From NCBI RefSeq assembly GCF_030398335.1, contig NZ_JAOAOP010000001.1, positions 1 through 64,000 on the forward strand: DNA of 64,000 bases, in the 5' to 3' direction. The notes below the pieces were generated by a model, which saw only the letters and a program-made list of their open reading frames with translations, was not told the origin of the DNA and ran no database searches. Positions 41,803-48,988 of this stretch are shown here, in pieces; the first letter of the stretch is position 1, and each line of letters opens with the position of its first letter. Source of the DNA: Aquibium sp. A9E412. GTDB taxonomy: Bacteria; Pseudomonadota; Alphaproteobacteria; Rhizobiales; Rhizobiaceae. The position numbers and the translations under genes are program-made.

Positions 41803-42475
41803 GCGCGAGCTGCTGTTCTTCGCCGTCCTGCAGGCTGGCGGCCTCGGCGGGCGCCCGAACGTAGGCGTGCGCGGCCAGCGCCAGCAGCTCCTGCGCCATC
41901 GCGTCCGGCGGCAGCACGCGGTCGGCCATCCCGGCGCCGATCGTCGCCTGCGGCATGCCCTGGTGTTCGGCCGTCTCGGGGTCCTGGACGAGGACGATCC
42001 CGCCTTCCTCCTTGACCCGGATGGCGCCCGCCGTGCCGTTGGTGCCGGTGCCGGACAGGACCACCGCGATGGCCTTCTCGCGCTGCTCCGTCGCCATGGA
42101 GCCGAACAGCGTGTCGACCGGATGACGCGGGCTCTCGCCCGCCGGATTCACGCGAATGCGGCCCTCCTCGAGCGTCAGCGCGTGCTTCGGCGTGATGACG
42201 TAGACGTGGTCGCGCTCGATCGCCGTGTCGCCGTCGACCTCATGCAGGGGGAGCTTCACGACCTTGCGCAGCAGGTCGGCCAGGTGGCTCTCGTGCTCGG
42301 GATGCAGGTGCAGCACCACGATGAAGGCCATGCCGGGCTTCTCGGGCACCGCCGCGAAGAACGTCCTCAGGGCCGCGATGCCGCCCGCCGAGGCGCCGAT
42401 GCCGACCACGGGAAAGTCGAGCGCCGGCGCAGCACGATCGGCGGCCGTGCCGCCGTTGTCCGTCTCGTCGCTCAT
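41498..42475 (-). CDS. CheB-type methylesterase domain, truncated and frameshifted hybrid
   Basis: From ATG 42475 (AGGAAA upstream) about 195 residues form a complete CheB methylesterase domain: GIGASAGG with the nucleophile Ser, HLHPEHESHL with the His, and LSGTGTNGTAGAI plus VQDPETAEHQGMPQAT with the Asp. After about 41810 the frame leaves homology and runs on as an Arg/Pro/Gly-rich tail antisense-like to the kinase frame until 41498. In complete hybrids some 250 CheR residues follow; here nearly all are missing. A deletion joined CheB to the end of CheR out of frame. Confidence 0.82.
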   Translation of the reverse strand: MSDETDNGGTAADRAAPALDFPVVGIGASAGGIAALRTFFAAVPEKPGMAFIVVLHLHPEHESHLADLLRKVVKLPLHEVDGDTAIERDHVYVITPKHALTLEEGRIRVNPAGESPRHPVDTLFGSMATEQREKAIAVVLSGTGTNGTAGAIRVKEEGGIVLVQDPETAEHQGMPQATIGAGMADRVLPPDAMAQELLALAAHAYVRAPAEAASLQDGEEQQLAHGSRLLPKPAHLPRRGGAEARDGAPALRAAGGRLSVPRHGRGRRRARGHVPHGVQEMAHLSPRRPDPPRDRRLPRCGAPPPVAGDAAHGRTRREGAGPARA

Positions 42476-42799
42476 CGCCGTTTCCTGCACCGGATTGCCA
42501 GAAATCAAGAGCATAGGGCGGCTCGGAAAAGATGGCCAGTGCGGGTGTCCGGTCCCGCGGTTCGGATGCCGTCTGCAGGGACGGAACCCGAACTCTTCTC
42601 AGGCGAGCATCGCCCGTCCGAAGGCGGAGGCCACGGGTTCGGACCCGGTCGGATGCGCCGTTTCTTCTGCACGATCAAAGCAATAGACCGGCGTCTTGCC
42701 GAGGGACCTCGGCCTGCGCGGCGATGTCGCGCAAACACAGCGATCGCAACGGCGCGCCGAGGCGGTGTCGCACGCGGGTCGAGCGGCCGACGAAGCGGC
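42476..42799. other. Intergenic region
   Basis: 324 bp between the CheB-type gene and the MocR-type gene, both on the minus strand. It must contain the promoter of the CheB locus. A GC-rich small hairpin (CGGGT...ACCCG around 42638-42651) resembles a tRNA T-arm, but no tRNA could be built around it. No gene seen. Confidence 0.5.
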
Positions 42800-44143
42800 T
42801 CAGCGCAGGTTGCGGACCGCAGGCGACGACAGTTCGGTGCGGATCGTCTCCAGGGCTTGCTCCAGGTCCGCCTTCACAACGCCGCCGAACGCAAGGCGGA
42901 TCGCTTGCGGCGCGGCTTCGGTGACGTCGTAGGCGCCGCTGGGAGAAACGGCGATGCCCTTTGCCTTCAGCCGCGCGACGAGAGGCTCAACGCGTGCGCG
43001 GCCGGCGAGCGGCAGCCACGCGAACCCAGCATTCCGGTGCGAGAGAGCCGGAACGTCGCCGAGGATGCTGCGGAAGAGCCGTTGCCGCTCGGCTCCGTCT
43101 CTTCGCCGGGCGTCCTCGCAGCGTGCCAGCGTCCCGTCCTCGATCCAGCCGACTACCAGTGCGGTGACGAGCGCCGGCGCGTTCCAGGTCGTGGCCCGAA
43201 CGACGCGGGTCAGGCGCTCGGCATACCGTTCGGGCGCGACGACATAGCCCACGCGCAGGCCGGTCGCGATGCTCTTCGAGAACCCTGCGACGTGCACCGT
43301 CCTCTCCGGAGCGATCTCGACGAGGCTCGCCGGCGGATCGGTCTCCAGGAAGGCATAGGCGCTGTCTTCGATTAGCAGGAGATCGTGGCGGCGGGCGACC
43401 TCGATCAGGCGGTGCCGCGTCGCCTCGTCCATGACGGCGCCGAGCGGGTTCTGGACCGTCGGCATGAGGTACAGCGCGCGAAGGCCGTCCCGGCGGCATC
43501 GGTGCTCGAGCGCATCAATGTCGATGATCCCGTCACGTCCATCAACGGGCACGAGGGAGAGGCCTTGGAGTGACGCGACCGCCTTGAAGCCCGGGTAAGT
43601 CAACGGGTCCGTGCCGACGGCATCTCCCCGGCGCAGAAGGCCAAGGGCAGCCATCGCCAGCCCGTGCTGCCCGCCGGAGGTGATCAGCAGCCGATCGGGA
43701 TCGATTTGGCCCAAGCGCGCGCCGGCGTGGGCGGCGATGATCCTCCTTTCGTGAGATCGGCCGCCATGCGGCTGATACCTCAGCATTGCTTCAAGATCGC
43801 CGGCCGAGGCCAGGCGCTTCAAGCCCGCGCGCAGCATCTCCGCATCCGTCGCGTCTCCGGGCATGTTGAAGACGAGGTCGATCAGGCCATCCGCGGCCGC
43901 CTGTTCGATCCCGAGCGTCGTCGGCACGCCGGTGTCCCGGACGAAAACGCCGCGCCCCCTCTCGCCGACGATCAAACCGCGCTTCTGCAATTCGCCATAG
44001 GCGCGGGTCGCGGTCGCGAGAGCAACGCCTTGGCCTTCTGCGAACGCCCGGTGCGTCGGCAGCCGGGTGCCTGGCGGGAGCGTGCCGTCGTCGATATCCG
44101 CGGCGAGCTTCTCGGCGAGGTGCGTGAACTGGGCCTTGGGCAT
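42800..44143 (-). CDS. MocR/PdxR-type regulator (GntR HTH plus aminotransferase domain)
   Basis: 447 residues. N-terminal GntR winged helix (about 8-70, LPPGTRLPTHRAFAEGQGV) followed by a type-I aminotransferase-like domain: ITSGGQHGLAMAALGLL, MPTVQNPLGAVM, and the PLP Lys in GFSKSIATGLRVGYV (about 295). MocR-type proteins bind PLP or aminated ligands and control vitamin B6, GABA, taurine or efflux genes. Divergent from the MFS gene with only 90 bp between start codons, so it probably controls that transporter and itself. Confidence 0.92.
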   Translation of the reverse strand: MPKAQFTHLAEKLAADIDDGTLPPGTRLPTHRAFAEGQGVALATATRAYGELQKRGLIVGERGRGVFVRDTGVPTTLGIEQAAADGLIDLVFNMPGDATDAEMLRAGLKRLASAGDLEAMLRYQPHGGRSHERRIIAAHAGARLGQIDPDRLLITSGGQHGLAMAALGLLRRGDAVGTDPLTYPGFKAVASLQGLSLVPVDGRDGIIDIDALEHRCRRDGLRALYLMPTVQNPLGAVMDEATRHRLIEVARRHDLLLIEDSAYAFLETDPPASLVEIAPERTVHVAGFSKSIATGLRVGYVVAPERYAERLTRVVRATTWNAPALVTALVVGWIEDGTLARCEDARRRDGAERQRLFRSILGDVPALSHRNAGFAWLPLAGRARVEPLVARLKAKGIAVSPSGAYDVTEAAPQAIRLAFGGVVKADLEQALETIRTELSSPAVRNLR

Positions 44144-44148
44144 GGGTA

Positions 44149-44165
44149 ACTGTATTTAGGACAGT
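44149..44165. promoter_or_regulatory. Candidate MocR operator (ACTGT-N7-ACAGT)
   Basis: A perfect 5-bp inverted repeat in the AT-rich gap between the divergent MocR-type and MFS genes, six bases from the regulator's start codon. Placement fits autorepression plus control of the transporter. Confidence 0.45.
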
Positions 44166-44233
44166 AATTAGATTGTATCAAATCTGGCGCCATGTCAACG
44201 AGGAGCCGATGGCGCAAAGCACAGGACCCGACA

Positions 44234-45394
44234 ATGTCCCGCACGATGGCAGCCACCTGTCTGGCTCTCTCCCTTTTCACGGTGACGTTCGCCGTAAACC
44301 TGCAGGCCCCGCTCTACAGCGCCTACGTGGCGGAGAGTGGCCATGCCGCGACGGCCGTTGCGATCGCGTTCTCTGCCTACGTCGCGGGACTGATGCCGAC
44401 CCTGTGCCTGCTGGGCGGTCTGTCGGACAGGATCGGTCGCCGGACACCGCTGGCTGCTGCCCTCGTCCTCGGTGCGGTCGCCACCGCGCTGCTCGTTTTC
44501 GCTCCGACCTGGGGAAGTCTGATCGTCGCGCGGTTGCTTCTGGGCATCGGCACCGGTCTGGCGACGACAGCGGGAACCGCGTACATGACCGAGATCATGG
44601 GCGCGGACCAGACCCGCCGCGCCGCGCTGGCCGTGACCTCGGCGACCTCTCTGGGCTTCGGCGGCGGGGCGCTCGCGACAGGTGTCAGCCTGACGCTGCA
44701 GGGCGCGACGTTCTTTCCCGTCAGCTTTGCCGCGCTATTCGTGGCGGCGCCGCTCCTGGCTCTGCTCATGCTCGGATCACCCCGACTGGACGATCCGAAG
44801 CCCGTTTCCCTGTTGCGGCTTCCGGTTTTTCCGGAGGGGAGCTGGGCCTTCGGGGTCGCATTGGCGCTGGCTTGGTCGTCGACCGGCATGACCATCGCGG
44901 TGGTCCCGTTGCAGCTTGCGGCACACGGCCTCGCCGGATGGACCGGCCCCGTGATCTTCCTCGCCATCTTCGTCGGCTTCCTCTGCCAGCCGATCGCGAA
45001 GCGGATGACCAACGAAACGGCTCTCGCCGTCGGGCTCGCGCTGATCCCGCTTGGCTTCACCATTCTTCTCGTCGGCGCGTGGATGCAGTCGATCGCGCTC
45101 GTCCTGTTGGGCACGGGCTTGTCCAGCGCGTCCAGTTACGGCTTCACCTATCTCGCCGGGCTGTCCGAGTTCGCGCTCCGCGCACCCGACAACCGGGCGC
45201 GCGCCACCGCGGGCCTCTTCGTCTATGCCTATGCCGGCTTTTCGCTGCCCGTGATCGGGAGTGGCGTGCTGGCCGACGCGTTTGGACTGATCGAGGCGAT
45301 GGCGGCCTTCCTCGTTCTCCTCCTGGCAACAAGCGCGATCGTCGCCGCTCGTCGCTATGGCCGCGCGGCGACGCAATATGCACGATCGTCTTGA
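44234..45394 (+). CDS. MFS transporter
   Basis: 386 residues from ATG 44234 with AGGA seven bases upstream; an ATG at 44192 has no ribosome-binding site. Twelve hydrophobic segments; the MFS signature GLSDRIGRRTPL lies between helices 2 and 3 and LLLGIGTGL in helix 4. This set of features fits drug/metabolite efflux or uptake permeases; substrate unknown. Divergent from the MocR-type regulator, its probable controller. Confidence 0.9.
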   Translation: MSRTMAATCLALSLFTVTFAVNLQAPLYSAYVAESGHAATAVAIAFSAYVAGLMPTLCLLGGLSDRIGRRTPLAAALVLGAVATALLVFAPTWGSLIVARLLLGIGTGLATTAGTAYMTEIMGADQTRRAALAVTSATSLGFGGGALATGVSLTLQGATFFPVSFAALFVAAPLLALLMLGSPRLDDPKPVSLLRLPVFPEGSWAFGVALALAWSSTGMTIAVVPLQLAAHGLAGWTGPVIFLAIFVGFLCQPIAKRMTNETALAVGLALIPLGFTILLVGAWMQSIALVLLGTGLSSASSYGFTYLAGLSEFALRAPDNRARATAGLFVYAYAGFSLPVIGSGVLADAFGLIEAMAAFLVLLLATSAIVAARRYGRAATQYARSS

Positions 45395-45419
45395 TGCTTA
45401 GAGTCCGTGCCGAAACTGT

Positions 45420-45512
45420 TCATGAGTGGCGGGCGATGCGTCTGACGAGGATTATGACGGCTGCGGCGTAGAGGAATGCGGTGTAGCTGGCGTCCACATT
45501 AGGTCTCTCCGA
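45420..45512 (-). pseudogene. 3' remnant of an IS5/IS4-type transposase
   Basis: On the minus strand the codons ending at the TGA 45422-45420 read ...ERPNVDASYTAFLYAAAVIILV and so on to RHS. A final hydrophobic stretch with AFLYAAAVIILVRR is like the C-terminal end of IS5-group transposases. Nothing upstream resembles the catalytic DDE core, so only about 30 codons survive. It marks the boundary between the MFS gene and the low-GC patch before the tRNA. Confidence 0.5.
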
Positions 45513-45556
45513 ATAGGCTTCGACACCCAATTCGGAAGCACGACCGCGCCAGCTAC
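45483..45556. repeat. 10-bp inverted repeat, possible IS end
   Basis: GTAGCTGGCG at 45483-45492 and CGCCAGCTAC at 45547-45556 are perfect inverted copies with 54 bp between. They overlap the transposase remnant and could be rearranged insertion-sequence ends or simply a stem. Confidence 0.4.
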
Positions 45557-45608
45557 TCAACCCTTTCGAGACGGGCTCTTAGGGTTGCACCGTCAAGAAA
45601 ACGAATCC

Positions 45609-45640
45609 TTGACGTGCGGAGACGAGTCGCCTCTTATATT
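45609..45640 (+). promoter_or_regulatory. Candidate promoter of the structured leader
   Basis: TTGACG (45609-45614) followed after 19 bp by TTATAT (45634-45639). Transcription would begin at about 45646, exactly where the first hairpin of the leader starts. Confidence 0.4.
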
Positions 45641-45645
45641 TGGTT

Positions 45646-45822
45646 GAATCGAGGTTATTCCTGATTCGCGATGGGAGAAAGCCGGGGTGGCGACCCCGGC
45701 CTCCCATCGAAACCGCAACAGCTTCGGAACGGCCTGCGGTTCATTGGTAGTTGCGTCGCGAGGATACTCGCATCCACTGCGCTGTCAAGCCGTTCCGAAG
45801 TCCGACATAAGGACTTCTTTAT
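45646..45822 (+). ncRNA. Structured leader RNA before a small HTH gene
   Basis: About 175 bases with a run of perfect inverted repeats: GAATC(G)AGG/CCTGATTC (45646-45667); GATGGGAG-AAA-GCCGGGGT/ACCCCGGC-CTCCCATC (45670-45708, tetraloop); AACCGCA/TGCGGTT (45711-45741); CTTCGGAACGGC/GCCGTTCCGAAG (45722-45800, 12 bp); GCGAG/CTCGC (45758-45771); GAAGTCC/GGACTTC (45797-45817). The last stem holds the AAGGA ribosome-binding site of the gene at 45823, and shares GAAG (45797-45800) with the 12-bp stem, so the two stems compete. AACCGCA and the 12-bp stem also overlap. This is the layout of a translational switch. No known riboswitch class recognised. Confidence 0.55.
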
Positions 45823-46023
45823 ATGGCTATTCCCCAAAAGCCACCCTATCACCTGACCTTTGGCGATGCCGTGGACGTATGGCTTCGCCATTGGAACGGC
45901 GAGTATCAGCATCACATCGCGGCATCATACGGCGTCAATCCGGGCCGCGTGAATGATGTTCTGAAGGCCCGGAAACATGCGGGCAGCGAGCAGGTCGCAG
46001 CCTCCAAGCGGAGGGCCGCGTGA
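45823..46023 (+). CDS. Small helix-turn-helix protein, hypothetical
   Basis: 66 residues. HHIAASYGVNPGRVNDVLKA (about 31-50) looks like a helix-turn-helix in which IAASYGV is the first and PGRVNDVL the recognition helix. AAGGA lies nine bases before the ATG and is buried in the leader hairpin. Followed directly by another small gene (TGATG, one-base overlap). Size and context (tRNA, IS remnant, lower GC) suggest a phage or integrative-element gene. Function unknown; a DNA-binding or Cro-like role is a guess. Confidence 0.7.
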   Translation: MAIPQKPPYHLTFGDAVDVWLRHWNGEYQHHIAASYGVNPGRVNDVLKARKHAGSEQVAASKRRAA

Positions 46024-46229
46024 TGACGGACAAGGAACTTCTGAATTGCTTCCGTCGCGATCCAAACGGGATGTGGCGAAGCGTACAGTCGGTGCAAATC
46101 AGCGGCCCGAACGGTTCTGTAGGCATCGGGCCGGGGATGAGCTTTAGCCGAGGTGCTGCCTTTATGGGCCTCAACTTGGCTGCTGAGCTTGACCGGCTTG
46201 CGGCGGTCTACGGCGAGCCTCCGATCTAA
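46023..46229 (+). CDS. Small hypothetical protein
   Basis: 68 residues (MTDKELLNCFRRDPNGMWRS at the start, then a Gly/Ser-rich middle and an amphipathic end LAAELDRLAAVYGEPP). ATG at 46023 overlaps the stop of the HTH gene by one base, so the two are cotranslated. Codon use is less GC-biased than in the flanking operons. I recognise no domain. Confidence 0.6.
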   Translation: MTDKELLNCFRRDPNGMWRSVQSVQISGPNGSVGIGPGMSFSRGAAFMGLNLAAELDRLAAVYGEPPI

Positions 46230-46818
46230 CGTCGGAAAGCTCCCCATCAAAGGAGAACTCACCGAAAAGAAGGCACTCGATTGCGATGCGCACTCTGTCC
46301 CAATTCGGATAGGGGCCATCTTGACCGTAATCGGGTGAATAATCTTGTCGGCCATGGCATCTCCTAAACGCGGCGGGTTGCCTTTAGGTTGCCCGCCGCT
46401 CCCACATCAAATTCCCCCTCACATCTGCCACGCTCCGGAGATGCCCTTCCTCGCGCATGCCTCGCAGCGCATGGTGGCTATCTCTCGGCTCGACAGGGGC
46501 CGCCTCATTCCGCAGATCGGCCAGGATCGCCTTCGCAAACGGACGGTGCTTGACGTACCCGGCGAATACGGGCCGCGTGTCGCGGCGGCCTGCACCATCC
46601 GGCTAGCCGCATCCGCCACGCCGCGCATGTGCTTCTCTGCACGCATCGCTCGTAGGGGCTTGCTGCCGCGCTTAGTCAAATCCGACATATAGCGCCGGTC
46701 TCGCGCGCATCCTCACCGTTTCTTTCCAAGTATCGCGCGAAAGCCGTTAGCCACATGGACCGGCAAACGGTATGGCATGCCAAAAAAAGAAGCTAACTCA
46801 TTGATTATATTTGTGTTG
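46230..46818. other. Low-GC region between small genes and tRNA-Ser
   Basis: 589 bp with lower GC than its surroundings. It holds one possible minus-strand small gene (46419-46688) and the start of another weak minus-strand frame at 46355 with a good AGGAG site. Next to the tRNA there is an A-run (46784-46790) and an AT-rich stretch to 46818. No attachment-site copy of the tRNA 3' end was found within the window. Confidence 0.5.
46419..46688 (-). CDS. Possible small Cys-containing protein
   Basis: 89 residues, basic. The C-terminal part has a Cys, then 15 residues later CEACARKG, which could form half of a zinc site. Ribosome-binding site before ATG 46688 is poor (GAGG too far upstream); ATG 46646 is an alternative. 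The opposite strand is also open, so coding is uncertain. Could be a phage-type zinc-ribbon protein. Confidence 0.3.
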   Translation of the reverse strand: MSDLTKRGSKPLRAMRAEKHMRGVADAASRMVQAAATRGPYSPGTSSTVRLRRRSWPICGMRRPLSSREIATMRCEACARKGISGAWQM

Positions 46819-46908
46819 TGGCGGAGGGAGTGGGATTCGAACCCACGAGACGGTTGCCCGCCTGCCGGTTTTCAAGACCGGAGCCTTCAACCACTCGGCC
46901 ATCCCTCC
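46819..46908 (-). tRNA. tRNA-Ser (anticodon UGA)
   Basis: Minus strand, 90 bases including encoded CCA (46821-46819). The acceptor stem GGAGGGA pairs with TCCCTCC, followed by discriminator G. Anticodon stem CCGGT/ACCGG encloses loop CTTGAAA with anticodon TGA (UGA in RNA). A long variable arm (GCAGGCGGGCAACCGTCT region) is typical of serine tRNAs, and GGTTCGAATCC is the T-loop. It reads UCA and other UCN codons. Its 3' end faces the low-GC patch 45400-46818. Confidence 0.97.
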
Positions 46909-47530
46909 GGGCCGGGCCAGTCTATGCGCAATGCGCCGCGGCAATGCAAGGCGTCGCCGGTGGCGCCGGGACGCGGTGGGCCTGCGCGCGGCCGGCGGCG
47001 GTGCCCGCCAGGGACGGCGGAGGGCGCGCGGCCGGCGGAGGAGGGGCCGCGCCCGGGGACAGCGGTCGGCGGTTCGGCGGCGGCGGCTTGGCAGCACCGG
47101 CGGCTGGACAGCAAGGGGCGGACGGCCGTGCGCTGCGCGCGGGCAGGGCGACGGCGCCGTTGCGGCTCGCGCGCGGATGATCGGCGCGGGCGTGCGCACG
47201 CGCGACGCCGCGCTCTACACCCACACCCGTGCCGGCCACGTCCATCGCCGTCGGCGCGGCGGCGGCCTGGGCTTGCTCCGGCGCTTCGGGAGTTCACCGG
47301 CCCGCGCTGCCGCGCGAACCGTGCGGCGCTTGCCGGCAGATCCCTGGCGCGGCAGCCCCGCGGCCGGGCGCGGCGCGAACCGTGCGGCGCTTGCCGGCAG
47401 ATCCGCGGCGCGGCAGCCCCCCGGCGCGGGGGTGGGGCCGGCCGTGCGCGAGGCCGCATTTTTTTCTTGAAGCTCGAGTGGCTGGAGGAATTAGCTGTTG
47501 CCGCGCGACAGTCCAGCGAGAGGATCCAGC
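46909..47530. other. GC-rich intergenic region
   Basis: 622 bp between tRNA-Ser and the CDF gene, extremely GC-rich for the first 540 bp. Frames here are Arg/Gly/Ala-rich in all phases and look non-coding. It contains the 48-bp direct repeat at 47312-47420. The last 70 bp are less GC-rich and probably hold the CDF promoter. Confidence 0.55.
47312..47420. repeat. 48-bp tandem direct repeat (2 copies)
   Basis: 47312-47359 and 47373-47420 are the same 48-bp unit with two mismatches, separated by 13 bp. It starts GCGCGAACCGTGCGGCGC and ends GCGGCAGCCCC. Non-coding; no known element recognised. Confidence 0.8.
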
Positions 47531-48469
47531 ATGGCCGGCCACCATCATCATCACCACGGCGTCGACGCCGCGTCGGGCGACCGGCGCGTGGTGCTGGCGA
47601 TCGTCGTCAATCTCGGCCTCACCCTGGCGCAGATCGTTGGCGGCCTGGTCGCCGGCTCGCTGGCGCTGATCGCCGACGCGATCCACAACTTCTCCGACGC
47701 CGCCTCGCTGATGATCGCCTTCGGCGCGCGGCGCATCGCGCGCCGGCCGAGCGACCGCAGCATGACCTTCGGCTATGGCCGCGTCGAGGTGGTCGCCGCA
47801 CTGATCAACTACACCACGCTGATCGTCATCGGCCTCTACCTGCTCTACGAGGCGGCGCTGCGCTTCGTCGATCCGCAGGGCGTCGACGGCTGGCTGGTCA
47901 TCATCATCGCCGGCATCGCGCTCGTCGTCGACGCGGCGACGGCGCTGCTCACCTATGCGCTGTCGAAGCAGAGCGTGAACATCCGCGCCGCCTTCCTGCA
48001 CAACGTCGCCGACGCGCTCGGCTCGGTCGCCGTCATCGTCGCCGGCACGCTGATCCTGCTCTACGACTGGCGACTGGTCGATCCGCTGGTCACGGTGATG
48101 ATCGCCGGCTACATCCTGTGGCAGTCGTTCCGCGAGATCGGCCCGGTGATCCGCATCCTGATGCTCGGCAGCCCGCCCGACATCGCCGCCGACAAGGTGG
48201 TGGCCGCCATCCGCGGCGTGGCCGGCGTGCACGCGGTGCACCACGCGCATCTGTGGCAGATGGACGAGCACGAGAACGCGCTCGACGCGCATCTGGTGAT
48301 CGAGGAGGGCGCCTGGCGCGATGCCGACGACGTCAAGGCGCGCACCAAGGCGCTGCTGGCGCGCGAGTTCGGCATCGGCCATTCGACGCTGGAGATGGAA
48401 TGCGCCCGGCACGCCTGTCCCGACGCGCAGACCTTCGGCCATCCGAGCGGCGAGGCGGCGGCGCGCTGA
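47531..48469 (+). CDS. Cation diffusion facilitator (zinc/cobalt/cadmium efflux)
   Basis: 312 residues. Six membrane helices with the two HxxxD-type metal sites in helix 2 (ADAIHNFSDAAS, about 52) and helix 5 (FLHNVADALGS, about 160), then a cytoplasmic C-terminal domain rich in His/Asp (HAVHHAHLWQMDEHE). This residue set is typical of CzcD/ZitB-type zinc exporters, which exchange metal for protons at the inner membrane. The protein starts MAGHHHHHHG: a natural run of six His that probably binds metal. ATG 47531 follows an AGAGGA site; it stands alone. Confidence 0.93.
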   Translation: MAGHHHHHHGVDAASGDRRVVLAIVVNLGLTLAQIVGGLVAGSLALIADAIHNFSDAASLMIAFGARRIARRPSDRSMTFGYGRVEVVAALINYTTLIVIGLYLLYEAALRFVDPQGVDGWLVIIIAGIALVVDAATALLTYALSKQSVNIRAAFLHNVADALGSVAVIVAGTLILLYDWRLVDPLVTVMIAGYILWQSFREIGPVIRILMLGSPPDIAADKVVAAIRGVAGVHAVHHAHLWQMDEHENALDAHLVIEEGAWRDADDVKARTKALLAREFGIGHSTLEMECARHACPDAQTFGHPSGEAAAR

Positions 48470-48614
48470 GCGCCGGCCGACGCGCGGGCAGGGCACCCCG
48501 ACCCGGCGGCCGGGACGCGTGCCGGTCTGCGTCGCCCGGACCGGCCGATCGGCGCCCGCACATCGTCGGCACGCCCGCGAACGGCGAACCGATCTCCACG
48601 TCGCCTGGAACGCC

Positions 48615-48821
48615 TCAGGCCTCGCCGTCGAACTCGATGCTGAAGCCGGCCAGCATCGCCTTCTCGACAACGGCTGCCACCAGGTCGCTCTCGCCGAGCG
48701 CCAGGTCGGGCAGCAGGGCGCGCACGGCCGCGAGCGTCTGCGACACCGACAGCAGGCGCGGACCGTCGGCGCGGTCGCGCAGCACCGAATCGATGGTTTC
48801 AAGCAGCGTGGCGTTGGTCAT
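48615..48821 (-). CDS. Small conserved-looking hypothetical protein
   Basis: 68 residues, acidic and helical: ATLLETIDSVLRDRADG, then SVSQTLAAVRALLPDLALGESDLVAAV and a closing LAGFSIEFDGE. Protein-like composition; the frame is open upstream into the LysR gene region, but ATG 48821 is the natural start. No domain recognised. It lies between the convergent CDF gene and the LysR gene. Confidence 0.6.
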   Translation of the reverse strand: MTNATLLETIDSVLRDRADGPRLLSVSQTLAAVRALLPDLALGESDLVAAVVEKAMLAGFSIEFDGEA

Positions 48822-48988
48822 GGCTGATCTCGCGTCCTGCGGGCGTGCGGGAGCGGCTCGAAACGCGCAGCGCCGACGCGCCCGGATGTCGGCCGGCGAT
48901 GCGCGGACCATAGGGCCGGTGGCCCGCCGGTGACCATAGACATATGACATAGCCGGCGGAGAATTGCGTCGACCATGCCGGCTCGGTC

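Noticed and set aside
42630-42660. tRNA-like T-arm sequence in the gap before the MocR-type gene
   Set aside because: No matching acceptor, D or anticodon stems could be built around it.
46345-46692. 115-codon plus-strand frame in the low-GC patch
   Set aside because: No ribosome-binding site and unlikely composition; the minus-strand frame 46419-46688 opposite looks slightly better.
47470-47575. Possible cloning-vector contamination (His6 run close to XhoI-, BamHI- and SalI-like sites)
   Set aside because: Such sites are frequent in GC-rich DNA, and the His run continues smoothly into a full CDF protein.
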